Positions 7,766-15,158 of a DNA stretch of 64,000 bases are shown here, piece after piece. Made by a program: the position numbers and the translations under genes. Location: contig CBDFHW010000005.1 of the NCBI GenBank assembly GCA_965247815.1, forward strand, positions 1 through 64,000. Reading direction: 5' to 3'. The notes beneath the pieces are model-generated. The model had not been told where the DNA came from, made no database searches, and was given only the letters and a program-made list of their open reading frames with translations. Position 1 is the first letter of the stretch. Every line of letters begins with the position of its first letter. Source of the stretch: CBDAQA01 sp965247815 (GTDB taxonomy: Bacteria > Planctomycetota > Phycisphaerae > Tepidisphaerales > Tepidisphaeraceae).

Positions 7766-9718
7766 TTATGGGATCACGATCTTAAAATCCCCGAAGGCGA
7801 CGTTCTGCTGCGCGAGATAGGTGTCGAGCGTCGCCTGGCTGTCGAGCTGGTCGCGGGTCGGGTGGATGGTCTTGCCGCCGAACACGGCGTTCACGGTTCC
7901 GACATTCGACGCTCCGATGCCTTCGATGTTGCCGTCGTTCGTGGTGTCGACCATGCCCAACGACAGCGAGCGGATGTTGCGGGCCATGATGATCGAGTCG
8001 ACGAACTGGGCGTGATCCAGCCCGGTCAGGCGGATGCTGCCGATCGTCGCGGAGCCGAGATATTTGGACAGATTTGTTCCGAGGTCTTCGGCGAGCTGGG
8101 AATCGATTCGGTAAAACCCATCGACATCGGCCATCACGATGGAATGCACCAGCGACGACGCGACCAGTTCCCCGAGGCCGCCGGGCGTGGTGACGTAGAT
8201 GTTCGCGTTGCTGATCGCGCCGGCGACGTGGATCGACCGGGCCGACCCCGCGGTGATGTCGCCGGTCAGATCACCGGTTTTGATGTTGATCGAGCCGACC
8301 GACCCGGCGGTGATGTCGCCGGTCAGATCGCCGGTCTTGATGTTGATGAGCGAGACCGCGCCGCCGAAGGTCGCGGACCATTTCGGGGCCACGGCGTTGA
8401 CGCAGATCGAGCCCGCCCCGCCGCCGTCGACGATATTTCCGGCCAGCGTGCCGGCGACTCTGAGCGAGCCGATACCGAGCGCCGCCGTGGGGGCAGTGAC
8501 GAAAATGCCTCCGTCGAAATCACCGGCCGACACAATGCTGCCGAACGACGGGGCGGCGACGCTTAACGGATTGTCCGTGGTCGACCACGACCCGACCTTC
8601 AACACACCGATCGCGACCCGGCTCGTCAAACTCCAGCTGGTCACCGTCCCGACGGTCAGTGTGATCTGCTGCGCGCCGGCGCGGTCGATGGTCATTCCCG
8701 CGCCCTGGATGCTGCCGACGTTCAACGACGAAAGACCGGCCAAGGTAACGTCGCCGGTCAACGTGGCCGCGGGCGCGTTGATGCTGCCCAGCGGCGTGGT
8801 CGGGTCGGTGATCTGACTAATAGGGAAGGTTCGGTTGCCCGCGCTCTGCACGCTCAACACGCTGGCGTTGGTCGTGTCGCTTAGTTTGATGTTGGCAATT
8901 TCGAGATTCGTACCGGCAATCGTCTCGGTCCCGCCGTGCCGGGCGACGGAGGTGATCCGCCCGCTGAAGACCACATCGGCGGTGCCGATGTTCAGGTTGA
9001 TGGTTTCTGAAACGCCTTCGCCGTTGACGAACGCGATCGAACGGACGCCGCCCTTGGCGTCGGAGATCGGGGCCTTCACCACCATGGTCGCGGTGGCGGT
9101 GTTGGACAGTAGCCCGTTTAAATTCTTCGCGTCGTAGCTGAACGAGTCGACCCCGATGAACCCGGCCGCCGGCACGTAGGTGATCCTGCCGGTGACCGAG
9201 TCCACCGACGTCGTCCCGTGCGCCGGCGGGGTCACCACCGCGATGGTCGAATAGTCCGCGAACAGAGCGTTCCGCACCTGATCTATGATTCCCCCGGACG
9301 CGTGAAGGTTCTGGTCGACCGAATCTCTTAACTGAAGCGGCGCCGCCTGCACGTCGACTGAGACCAGGGCGGGGTCCGACACGTCGCCGTTGCTGTCGGC
9401 GACGGTGTAGGTGAAGCTGTCGGCACCGGCGAAATCCGCGTAAGGCTCGTAATAGGCGTTGCCGCCATCGACGCCGACCACGCCGTGCGCGGGCTGGCTC
9501 ACGAGGGTGACCGACGACGGGTTGATCGTGCCGGTGTCGTCGGTGTCGTTGGCCAGGACGTTGGTTTCACCCAAACGTATAATAGAGACATTCAGCGAAT
9601 CCGGGGCGGCGGTCACCGTCATCAGCCGCCGCGGTTCGAGGAGTTCGCAGACCGCTTGCTTCGCGGGGCTTTTTGTTTTTGATCGCGGGATGGATGTTCG
9701 AGAATTGTGACCGCTCAT
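7766..9718 (-). CDS. Large secreted LEPR-type protein with Ig/cadherin-like modules (paralogue of the 10839-13865 gene)
   Basis: ATG 9718 (GGCGGA upstream) gives 650 residues. After a basic leader comes LLEPRRLMTV, the LEPR-XLL motif. Residues ~40-125 and ~140-215 are tandem bacterial Ig/cadherin-like modules of the VLANDTD ... PAHGVVGVDG ... FAGADSFTYTVADSNGD type. From ~220 to the end lies a long repetitive region rich in short G-S-I and L-x-V units, which looks beta-helical. This region aligns along its length with the C-terminal part of the neighbouring 1008-residue protein (SDAKGGVRSIAFVN here, SSAKGGNRSITFTN there; both end AQQ/TQQ...GDFKI). A 19-residue unit, SINIKTGDLTGDITAGS, is duplicated in tandem (DNA 8252-8365). 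Probably surface-exposed or exported; function unknown. Confidence 0.8.
   Translation of the reverse strand: MSGHNSRTSIPRSKTKSPAKQAVCELLEPRRLMTVTAAPDSLNVSIIRLGETNVLANDTDDTGTINPSSVTLVSQPAHGVVGVDGGNAYYEPYADFAGADSFTYTVADSNGDVSDPALVSVDVQAAPLQLRDSVDQNLHASGGIIDQVRNALFADYSTIAVVTPPAHGTTSVDSVTGRITYVPAAGFIGVDSFSYDAKNLNGLLSNTATATMVVKAPISDAKGGVRSIAFVNGEGVSETINLNIGTADVVFSGRITSVARHGGTETIAGTNLEIANIKLSDTTNASVLSVQSAGNRTFPISQITDPTTPLGSINAPAATLTGDVTLAGLSSLNVGSIQGAGMTIDRAGAQQITLTVGTVTSWSLTSRVAIGVLKVGSWSTTDNPLSVAAPSFGSIVSAGDFDGGIFVTAPTAALGIGSLRVAGTLAGNIVDGGGAGSICVNAVAPKWSATFGGAVSLINIKTGDLTGDITAGSVGSINIKTGDLTGDITAGSARSIHVAGAISNANIYVTTPGGLGELVASSLVHSIVMADVDGFYRIDSQLAEDLGTNLSKYLGSATIGSIRLTGLDHAQFVDSIIMARNIRSLSLGMVDTTNDGNIEGIGASNVGTVNAVFGGKTIHPTRDQLDSQATLDTYLAQQNVAFGDFKIVIP
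8252..8365. repeat. 57-bp in-frame tandem duplication
   Basis: Two nearly identical 57-bp units begin at 8252 and 8309 (GGTGATGTCGCCGGTCAGAT in both). They code for two consecutive copies of a 19-residue beta-helix-like unit. Only a few silent differences separate them, suggesting recent slippage. Confidence 0.8.
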
Positions 9719-10093
9719 GAGTTCCGCCCTGAAAAAAGTATCCGCCCGGACGGCCGAAGGTGATCGGCTTTGAATTCAACTCCGCCCGTGCGCCGCACCG
9801 CGCTCGTGCCGGTCGGCGCCGTGTGACGCGAATGCCAGGTGCTGGGTTGAAATCGCCCCGGGCTGCTGACCTTGATGCATCGGCCCGAAACGGTCGGCAC
9901 TGAACTGTTTCAGAGGAGTCGGCTTCTCGGACGTTGGGGTGGTTTCACCTGGCTGTGACCGCACTTGAGCTGCCGAAAAGCATTTGCCGGTTGGTTGCAG
10001 AACGCCCGCGTATATTGGAACTATGATATATTCTGTGGACCCCGTCGGGCGTTTGTCCCCGGACCGGGCGGATCGGACCGATAGAGGAACAAC
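9719..10093. other. Divergent intergenic region
   Basis: This 375-bp stretch separates the divergent genes starting at 9718 and 10094. No open frame with protein features was found. The A/T-rich segment at about 10010-10030 (TATATTGGAACTATGATATA) is the only part that looks promoter-like and would serve the HicB/HicA-like pair; no convincing -35 at the right spacing was found. Confidence 0.4.
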
Positions 10094-10477
10094 ATGCGTA
10101 AGGTTCAAACCGTGCCGGGATTCAGCGACGAAATCGTGATTTATCACAGCAGGAAGGACCGTTGCTGGATCGCGCATTCGCTGCGCACGGACCAGATCGG
10201 GACCGGCGGACGGATCGTCGACGCGCTGGCTGATGCAATCCGGGCGGTGCAGCAGGTTGTGGCCGAGGCAGTGAAGGATCCGACGCTGGTGGTGCTTCGC
10301 GACGCCCCGACGTCAGTTCAGAAATATCGATCTAAATCGCAAAAGCTTCCGCGGGAAATTTACGAGATTGCCCACAAGATGGTGCACGGCGAATGGCCGG
10401 CAGATCTTGACCTGTCGGTAGAGCCCAAGCGAGAAAGCCAGCGGTTCACTGCAACGTTCGAAGAAGTTCTCGTCTGA
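10094..10477 (+). CDS. HicB-like protein, putative antitoxin
   Basis: The 127-residue product contains a HicB-like half-domain. IVIYHSRKDRCWIAHSLRTD matches the beta-strand pair that in HicB reads 'dedgyvA.c.elpg', and GTGGRIVDALADAIRAVQQVVA matches the 'G.T..EA..N...A' helix. A second part (ILPREIYEIAHK-like segment ~95-127) may be the DNA- or partner-binding extension. The next gene starts 11 bp downstream with GGGGGAG between them, so the two are co-transcribed. The order (antitoxin-like first) is the reverse of the classic hicAB order. The assignment is by pattern only. Confidence 0.5.
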   Translation: MRKVQTVPGFSDEIVIYHSRKDRCWIAHSLRTDQIGTGGRIVDALADAIRAVQQVVAEAVKDPTLVVLRDAPTSVQKYRSKSQKLPREIYEIAHKMVHGEWPADLDLSVEPKRESQRFTATFEEVLV

Positions 10478-10488
10478 GGGGGAGTAGG

Positions 10489-10740
10489 ATGGGAAGGCCG
10501 ACGGTCAAGTGGGGTCAGGTTCAGAAGTATTTCATCAAACGCGGGTATGAAATTACGGGTTCGGGTGGGGATACGATCATCAAGGCTCCGGCCGATAACC
10601 AGAACCTAACCGCAAGCCGCAATCAGGTCCGCATTGGACACAAATGTTCAAATCATAAAGGCGATGAACTGTACGACTGTTATGTGCAGTCGCTGAAACG
10701 GGCGTTCGGCGTCACGTGGCAGGACATTTTGAAGGGTTGA
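10489..10740 (+). CDS. HicA-like small protein, putative mRNA interferase toxin
   Basis: An 83-residue protein from ATG 10489 (strong GGGGGAG). It reads VQKYFIKRGYEITGSGGDTI, recalling HicA: an N-terminal helix, 'k.GYe...GSG', then a short beta-sheet. However, the expected catalytic His of HicA ('GSHh') is replaced by Gly/Asp (SGGD), and a His occurs later (IGHKCSNHKGDEL). It might be a diverged or inactive HicA, or an unrelated nucleic-acid-binding protein of dsRBD-like shape. Paired with the HicB-like gene immediately upstream. Confidence 0.45.
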   Translation: MGRPTVKWGQVQKYFIKRGYEITGSGGDTIIKAPADNQNLTASRNQVRIGHKCSNHKGDELYDCYVQSLKRAFGVTWQDILKG

Positions 10741-10769
10741 TCCCGGCGGTCGACCTTCCATTCAAACTC

Positions 10770-10825
10770 TAGAGAGCCGGGGTGTCCTCACCCCGGACCG
10801 GGGCGGGGACGCCCCGGCTCTCCTG
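10770..10825. terminator. Bidirectional GC-rich hairpin between convergent genes
   Basis: AGAGAGCCGGGGTGTCC pairs with GGGGACGCCCCGGCTCTC around an inner CACCCCGGACCGGGGCGG. It lies between stops at 10740 (+) and 10839 (-). There is no U-tract, so it may be a repeat-derived hairpin that works as a terminator rather than a classical intrinsic terminator. Confidence 0.6.
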
Positions 10826-10838
10826 GGGGCCGCGTCGT

Positions 10839-13800
10839 TTACAGGATCGAGATCTTGAAATCGCCCAACACGACGGCCTGTTGGGTGAGATACGACTGAA
10901 CGAGCGCTTCGGTCGCCAGCTGGGCGTGGTTCGCGCGGATGCTGTTGCCGCCGAAGATGCCGGCCAGTGAGCCGAGGCTCGTGGTGGCGATGCCTTCGCT
11001 GACGCTGTTGTTCGACGTGTTCACCTCGCCCAGCGACACCGACTTGATCTTGCCGGCCAGGATGCTGGAGTTGCTGAACTGCGTGCCGGTGCGGCCGGTC
11101 AGCTTGATGCTGCCGATACTACCCGCGCCCAGCGACGCGGCGGTGACGTTGTCGAGCGTGGTGCCGGCGGTCGTCGCGGCGGTCACAATCGACCCGGTCA
11201 TTGCCCCGGCGGCCAGTTGCCCGATGCCGGCCGCTCCGGTGAACGTCAGCGTCGTGTTGGTGATGCTTCCGGTCACGCGAATCGACTTGGCCGAGACCCC
11301 GGTGACCGGGGCCGTCAGGTCCCCGCCGACGACCAGCGAGCCGATGGTCCCGGCGGCGGTGAGGCTGCCGCCGAACGTGCCGCCGACTTTCAGTGCATTC
11401 AGTGACACCGCCGACGACAGCGTGACGATCGGGTCGAACCCGCCGGTGGAGCTGATCGTCCCGATCGACGGGGCGGCGATCGTCAGGCTCGACGCGGGCC
11501 CGTTCGCCCACGACGCGACCTTGAGCGACGAAATCGGCACCGCGCTGGTGATGGACGAATTCGTGACCGTCCCCAGCGACAGCGCGACCTTCGGTGCCCC
11601 GCTGCCGATGGTCAGAGTCGCACCGTTCATGGACGCGGCCACGATCGAATTCACGCCCGCGGGCAGGTCGACGTTGCCGGTCAGATTCGCGAATTTGGCG
11701 TTGATGCTGCCCAGCGCGGCGGTGTCGGAGATCGCGCCGACGCTAAAAGTTTTGTTCCCGACGCTGCGGAGCACCAGCGAGCTGGCCTTGGTGGTCCCGC
11801 TGAGGGTGATGGTGGCCACGTCCAGGCTGGTACCGGTAATAGCGACCTTCCCGCCCTTGGCGGTGGTGGCGGTCCCGGCGCCGGTGAACAGCACCTCGGC
11901 CGTGCCTTTATTGAGCGTGACGATCTCAGTCACACCAGCGGAATTGGTAAACGTGATCGACCGGTTTCCGCCCTTGGCGCTGGACAGTTCGGCGCCATTA
12001 TTCAGCGTGACGGTGCCCGGGGTGGACGTGTTGCCATTGGCGTCGGCGACCGTGTACGTGAAGGTGTCGGTGCCGACGAACCCGGGCTTGGCGGTGTAGG
12101 TGATCGCGCCGGTGACGGCGTCGACGACCGTGGTGCCGTTGGCCGGCGCGGTGCCGATGGTCACGCTCGACGGGACCAGCGTCGTGTCGGAACTGGAATT
12201 GGTCAGCACGTTGATCGAAGTCCCAACGGCGGCGGTGACCGGGGCGGTAAAGCTGCCCGCGACCGGCGGTGGCGCGGCGGTCACGTCGACGCTCACCGTG
12301 GCCGGTGAAGAGCTGTCACCCAGCACGTCGGTGTTGGTGTACGTGAAGCTATCAGCGCCGATGTAGCCCGGGGTTGAGGTGTACAGAACAGTGCCGTCGG
12401 CCTGCGGGACGGCGGTGCCGTGCGATGGCGCGGCGCCGATCACGACCTTGGTCGGGTCGAGCACGGCCGACTGCGACGTGTCGTTGGCCAGAACCGAAAT
12501 GCTGGTCGGTCCGCCTTCGACGTTGCTGGCGATGTCGGCGACGGCGACCGGCGGGACCGGCAGGGTCACCGTGAGGCTGACCGCCGACGCGTTGGACGTG
12601 TCACCGAGATTGTCGGCGACGGTGTAGGTGAAGCTGTCACCGCCGACGTACCCGGTGCTCGGGGTGTACAGGATCGTGCCGTCCGCCTGGGCGACGGCGG
12701 TGCCGTGCGCGGGGGCGGCGGTGACGGCGACCGTGCTCGGCACGAGCGTGCCCGCCGGCGCGGTGTCGTTGGTCAATACCGTGATGCTGACGGGTTGATT
12801 GCGGAGCGTGGTGGCCGAGTCATTGACGCTCACCGGCGGGGCCGGCACGGCCACGGTCACGTTCACCGTTCCGTTGTTGGACGTTTTCCCGTTGGCGTCG
12901 GTGATGTGGTACGTAAACGAGTCGGGCCCGGTGTACCCGGTGGTCGGGGTGTACAGGATCGTCCCGTCGCCCTGCACGACGGCAGTGCCGTGCGCCGGAG
13001 CGGTGCCGACCGCTTCGCTGCTGGCCACCAGCGACGCCGACGTGGTCACGTTCGCCAGCGCGTCGATGCTCACCGGCGAATTGCGGACGGTGTTGACGGC
13101 CTTGGTGTTCACCACCGGGGCGGGGTTCAGCGCGGGGTTTTTGATGACGAAGGGCGTGCCGACCGACAGCGTGTCGTTCTGGTCAGAACCGTACTGGCCT
13201 TGGCCGGTCGAGCTGTCGACGTTGTATTGGACGCCGTCGAACCAGTCGGCGGCGATCCAGATGCCCGAACCGGCCGAGGTCGTCCACTTCGGCCGGGGGG
13301 CGAAGTTCAGGTCCGTCTCACCGCCGCCGTTCAGGCTGGTGACGGTGTAGGTTACCGTGCCGAGCACGATCGAGTTGGTATTGCCGGAGACGGTTCCGCT
13401 GGTGTCGATGCCGCCGTGGCGGGGAAAGAAGTAACCTGCAATGTCGGTCGGGGTGTTGCTGCCGACGTCCAGACTGCCGTCGCCGTTCAGGTCCCGCTGG
13501 GTGCCGACCTGGAAGCCGTTGGCCTGAAACGTGCCGGGCAGGCTGGTCGCGACGGTCCCCTTGACCGGGTTGGCAAACACCGCGGTGGAGATCAGCGAAC
13601 CGGTCACGTCATTGACGCCGTAGGTGGCGGGCTGGCCGACCGAGACGTTGACGTCGCTGGCGCCGACGGTGCCGGCCGAGACGACGCCGACGACCTGCAG
13701 CGTGAGCACCTGCCCAACGCTGGTCGCGGTGGCCGACGCGCTGCCGTCGGCGGCGCGGACCTGGATCGTCAGCGACATCAGCTGGCGGTCTTCGAGCGCT

Positions 13801-13865
13801 TCCATCATCGCCCGGTTGCGGCGGTGATTACAACGGGCGTGGGCGGCGGCAGTAATACGTGGCAT
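10839..13865 (-). CDS. Large secreted LEPR-type protein with four Ig/cadherin-like modules
   Basis: ATG 13865 follows GAGGAA. The 1008-residue product carries MEALEDRQLMSLTIQV, the LEPR-type N-terminus, then a ~200-residue N-terminal domain with QRDLNGDGSLDVG (a calcium-loop-like DxNxDG motif). Four tandem ~95-residue Ig/cadherin-like modules follow (about 260-640), each with TAPAHGTAV, DGTILYTP and DSFTYT signatures. The last ~390 residues are a repetitive beta-helix-like domain shared with the 650-residue neighbour and ending TQQAVVLGDFKISIL. The common tail suggests a shared role such as surface anchoring or secretion, which is inference. No enzymatic domain is seen. The two paralogues are separated only by the HicB/HicA-like pair. 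Confidence 0.8.
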   Translation of the reverse strand: MPRITAAAHARCNHRRNRAMMEALEDRQLMSLTIQVRAADGSASATATSVGQVLTLQVVGVVSAGTVGASDVNVSVGQPATYGVNDVTGSLISTAVFANPVKGTVATSLPGTFQANGFQVGTQRDLNGDGSLDVGSNTPTDIAGYFFPRHGGIDTSGTVSGNTNSIVLGTVTYTVTSLNGGGETDLNFAPRPKWTTSAGSGIWIAADWFDGVQYNVDSSTGQGQYGSDQNDTLSVGTPFVIKNPALNPAPVVNTKAVNTVRNSPVSIDALANVTTSASLVASSEAVGTAPAHGTAVVQGDGTILYTPTTGYTGPDSFTYHITDANGKTSNNGTVNVTVAVPAPPVSVNDSATTLRNQPVSITVLTNDTAPAGTLVPSTVAVTAAPAHGTAVAQADGTILYTPSTGYVGGDSFTYTVADNLGDTSNASAVSLTVTLPVPPVAVADIASNVEGGPTSISVLANDTSQSAVLDPTKVVIGAAPSHGTAVPQADGTVLYTSTPGYIGADSFTYTNTDVLGDSSSPATVSVDVTAAPPPVAGSFTAPVTAAVGTSINVLTNSSSDTTLVPSSVTIGTAPANGTTVVDAVTGAITYTAKPGFVGTDTFTYTVADANGNTSTPGTVTLNNGAELSSAKGGNRSITFTNSAGVTEIVTLNKGTAEVLFTGAGTATTAKGGKVAITGTSLDVATITLSGTTKASSLVLRSVGNKTFSVGAISDTAALGSINAKFANLTGNVDLPAGVNSIVAASMNGATLTIGSGAPKVALSLGTVTNSSITSAVPISSLKVASWANGPASSLTIAAPSIGTISSTGGFDPIVTLSSAVSLNALKVGGTFGGSLTAAGTIGSLVVGGDLTAPVTGVSAKSIRVTGSITNTTLTFTGAAGIGQLAAGAMTGSIVTAATTAGTTLDNVTAASLGAGSIGSIKLTGRTGTQFSNSSILAGKIKSVSLGEVNTSNNSVSEGIATTSLGSLAGIFGGNSIRANHAQLATEALVQSYLTQQAVVLGDFKISIL

Positions 13866-14020
13866 AATTCCTCGTCCGAAAATGGGTTGTGAGATCCGCC
13901 CTCAATATACGGGGGTCCGGTGGACCGTCAAACGGCCAATCTGCGTATAAGGACGGCCCGGGACGCGGTTTGTTACACGCGGCGGCGGGGATGACGGATT
14001 TATGGAACACGCATCGGCTC

Positions 14021-14062
14021 GTCACGCCGCCCGTGCCCCTGCGGGGCGACCGCTAAACGGGG
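14021..14062. repeat. REP-like element (family B), right arm only
   Basis: GCCCGTGCCCCTGCGGGGCG followed by ACCGCTAAACGGGG matches the right arm and loop edge of the full copies at 14157 and 14840. The left arm is missing, so this copy is truncated. It directly precedes the 3' remnant of the older RAYT. Confidence 0.8.
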
Positions 14063-14142
14063 TGGACGAACGGCCAGCGCTGCGCGGGTTTGCCGTCTTT
14101 GAGGGGGTTGTGTTCGACGTACGCGGTCGCCCGTCGGACGGC
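14063..14142 (-). pseudogene. 3' remnant of an older RAYT transposase copy
   Basis: The DNA of this segment is closely similar to the 3' end of the intact RAYT gene (14227 onward): both contain CCAGCGCTGCGCGGGTTTGC, CGTCTTTGA and TTCGACGTACGCG. Read on the minus strand it encodes a tail of the form AYVEHNPLKDGKPAQRW, matching the active-site Tyr region and C-terminus of the intact protein. The similarity fades near 14142, where a degenerate REP-like copy begins. Confidence 0.75.
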
Positions 14143-14156
14143 GCTGTTTCCTTTGT

Positions 14157-14237
14157 CGTTTCGCGGCTGCGCCGAAGGCGCGCTGGTCGTGCCGGTGACG
14201 CCGCCCGTGCCCCTGCGGGGCGACCGCTAAACGGGGC
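14157..14237. repeat. REP-like hairpin (family B) at the 3' side of the intact RAYT
   Basis: The left arm is degenerate (CGTTTCGCGGCTGCGCCGAA) and the right arm canonical (GGGGCGACCGCTAAACGGGG). The right arm overlaps the stop codon of the transposase gene (14227), so element and gene are physically joined. Confidence 0.85.
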
Positions 14238-14820
14238 GGATGAATTGCCAGCGCTGCGCGGGTTTGCCGTCTTTGATGGGGTTGTTTTCGACGTACGCGA
14301 TCGCCCGGCGAATGGCGTTTTCGTTGTTAAGGAAACAAGCCCACTGTTTTCGCGCCCACGGCGTCGGAACTCGGTCATTCCGGTAAGCCGCATCGGCAAA
14401 CGGGTGCAGGCCGGTCCGCGAAAGCGCCCTAGTCGCGGCACCTTTGAGAAGATTGGCCGCTTGTTCCACAGAATACGCCGGGCGGCTGATGACCAGATGA
14501 GTGTGGCTTGGAAGAATCGAACAGGCATAAATCTCGAACGGCGCTTTGGTGATAAACCGGGCAACCCCGTCGCCGACCGTTTTCGCCTGTTGGCCGGTCC
14601 AGAGGACCGGGGGACGTACGAGCGATTGTTTGGTAAACGCGCGGCGTCGGTGGTCGTGAGCGTTGCCGGCCACGGACGCGCGGGTGTCGGTCTTCGTCGC
14701 CGCCCCGCCGGCGAGGAACAGGTCCCACGATCGGACGAAGTCCGACCACGACCCCCGCGGATCGTTCGGCAGCCAGAACCCGTAATTGGTGATGATAACG
14801 TGGTAGGCAAGGATGCCCAT
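14227..14820 (-). CDS. REP-associated tyrosine transposase (RAYT, Y1/IS200-like TnpA)
   Basis: The 197-residue protein has the Y1-transposase/RAYT layout: N-terminal MGILAYHVIITNYGFWLPND with the strand typical of the family, the metal-binding HUH-type motif LPSHTHLVI (His106, His108), and the catalytic tyrosine candidate Tyr176 in AIAYVENNP, followed by KDGKPAQRW. RAYTs nick single-stranded DNA at REP hairpins and are thought to spread them. Support here is direct: REP-like hairpins bound it at 14157-14237 and 14840-14919, and at least eight more copies occur in this window. Fragments of a second copy lie on both outer sides. The frame is intact, so the enzyme may still be active. Confidence 0.85.
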   Translation of the reverse strand: MGILAYHVIITNYGFWLPNDPRGSWSDFVRSWDLFLAGGAATKTDTRASVAGNAHDHRRRAFTKQSLVRPPVLWTGQQAKTVGDGVARFITKAPFEIYACSILPSHTHLVISRPAYSVEQAANLLKGAATRALSRTGLHPFADAAYRNDRVPTPWARKQWACFLNNENAIRRAIAYVENNPIKDGKPAQRWQFIRPV

Positions 14821-14839
14821 GCGAAGTCTCCGTCGTTCA

Positions 14840-14919
14840 CGTTTAGCGGCTGCCCCGAAGGGGCGCTTTTCGTGACCCGTGACGCCGCCCGTGCCCCTGC
14901 GGGGCGATCGCTAAACGGG
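14840..14919. repeat. REP-like hairpin (family B) at the 5' side of the intact RAYT
   Basis: CGTTTAGCGGCTGCCCCGAA pairs with GGGGCGATCGCTAAACGGG. It begins 20 bp upstream of the transposase start codon, so transcription of the RAYT would pass through or start next to the hairpin. Confidence 0.9.
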
Positions 14920-14988
14920 TTGATCAAACCGTAACGCGATTGGTACCGCCGATAGAAATATGACCGCAATGGCCGAACTACAAATCGA

Positions 14989-15063
14989 CTACGCTTCGCG
15001 CGGTTCGTTCGGCAGCCAGAACCCGTACTTGGTGATGATGACATGGAACCCCAGCACGCCCAT
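14989..15063 (-). pseudogene. 5' remnant of an older RAYT transposase copy
   Basis: From ATG 15063 the minus strand reads MGVLGFHVIITKYGFWLPNE and then reaches TAG at 14989-14991 within a few codons. The first 20 residues match the intact RAYT (MGILAYHVIITNYGFWLPND) with four or five differences, and the upstream DNA is also alike (CGTTTAGCGGCTGCCCCGAA 20 bp before the ATG). With the 3' remnant at 14063-14142 it brackets the intact gene in the same orientation. Confidence 0.8.
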
Positions 15064-15081
15064 GCGAAATTTCCGATTTAT

Positions 15082-15158
15082 GTTTAGCGGCTGCCCCGAA
15101 CGGGCGCTTTTCATGACCCGTCGCGCCGCCCGTGCCCCTGCGGGGCGACCGCTGAACG
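15082..15158. repeat. REP-like hairpin (family B), copy next to the 15159 stop
   Basis: GTTTAGCGGCTGCCCCGAAC and GGGGCGACCGCTGAACG form the arms. The right arm ends one base before the stop codon of the large minus-strand gene at 15159, so it also lies in that gene's 3' end. Confidence 0.85.

Noticed and set aside
12420..13892. Long Arg/Gly-rich open frame antisense to the 1008-residue protein
   Set aside because: A mirror of high-GC codon bias in the true gene; composition is unlike any protein and no start signal is present. Similar frames at 15219-16904, 25976-27172, 37299-39380 and 40233-42011 were dismissed for the same reason.
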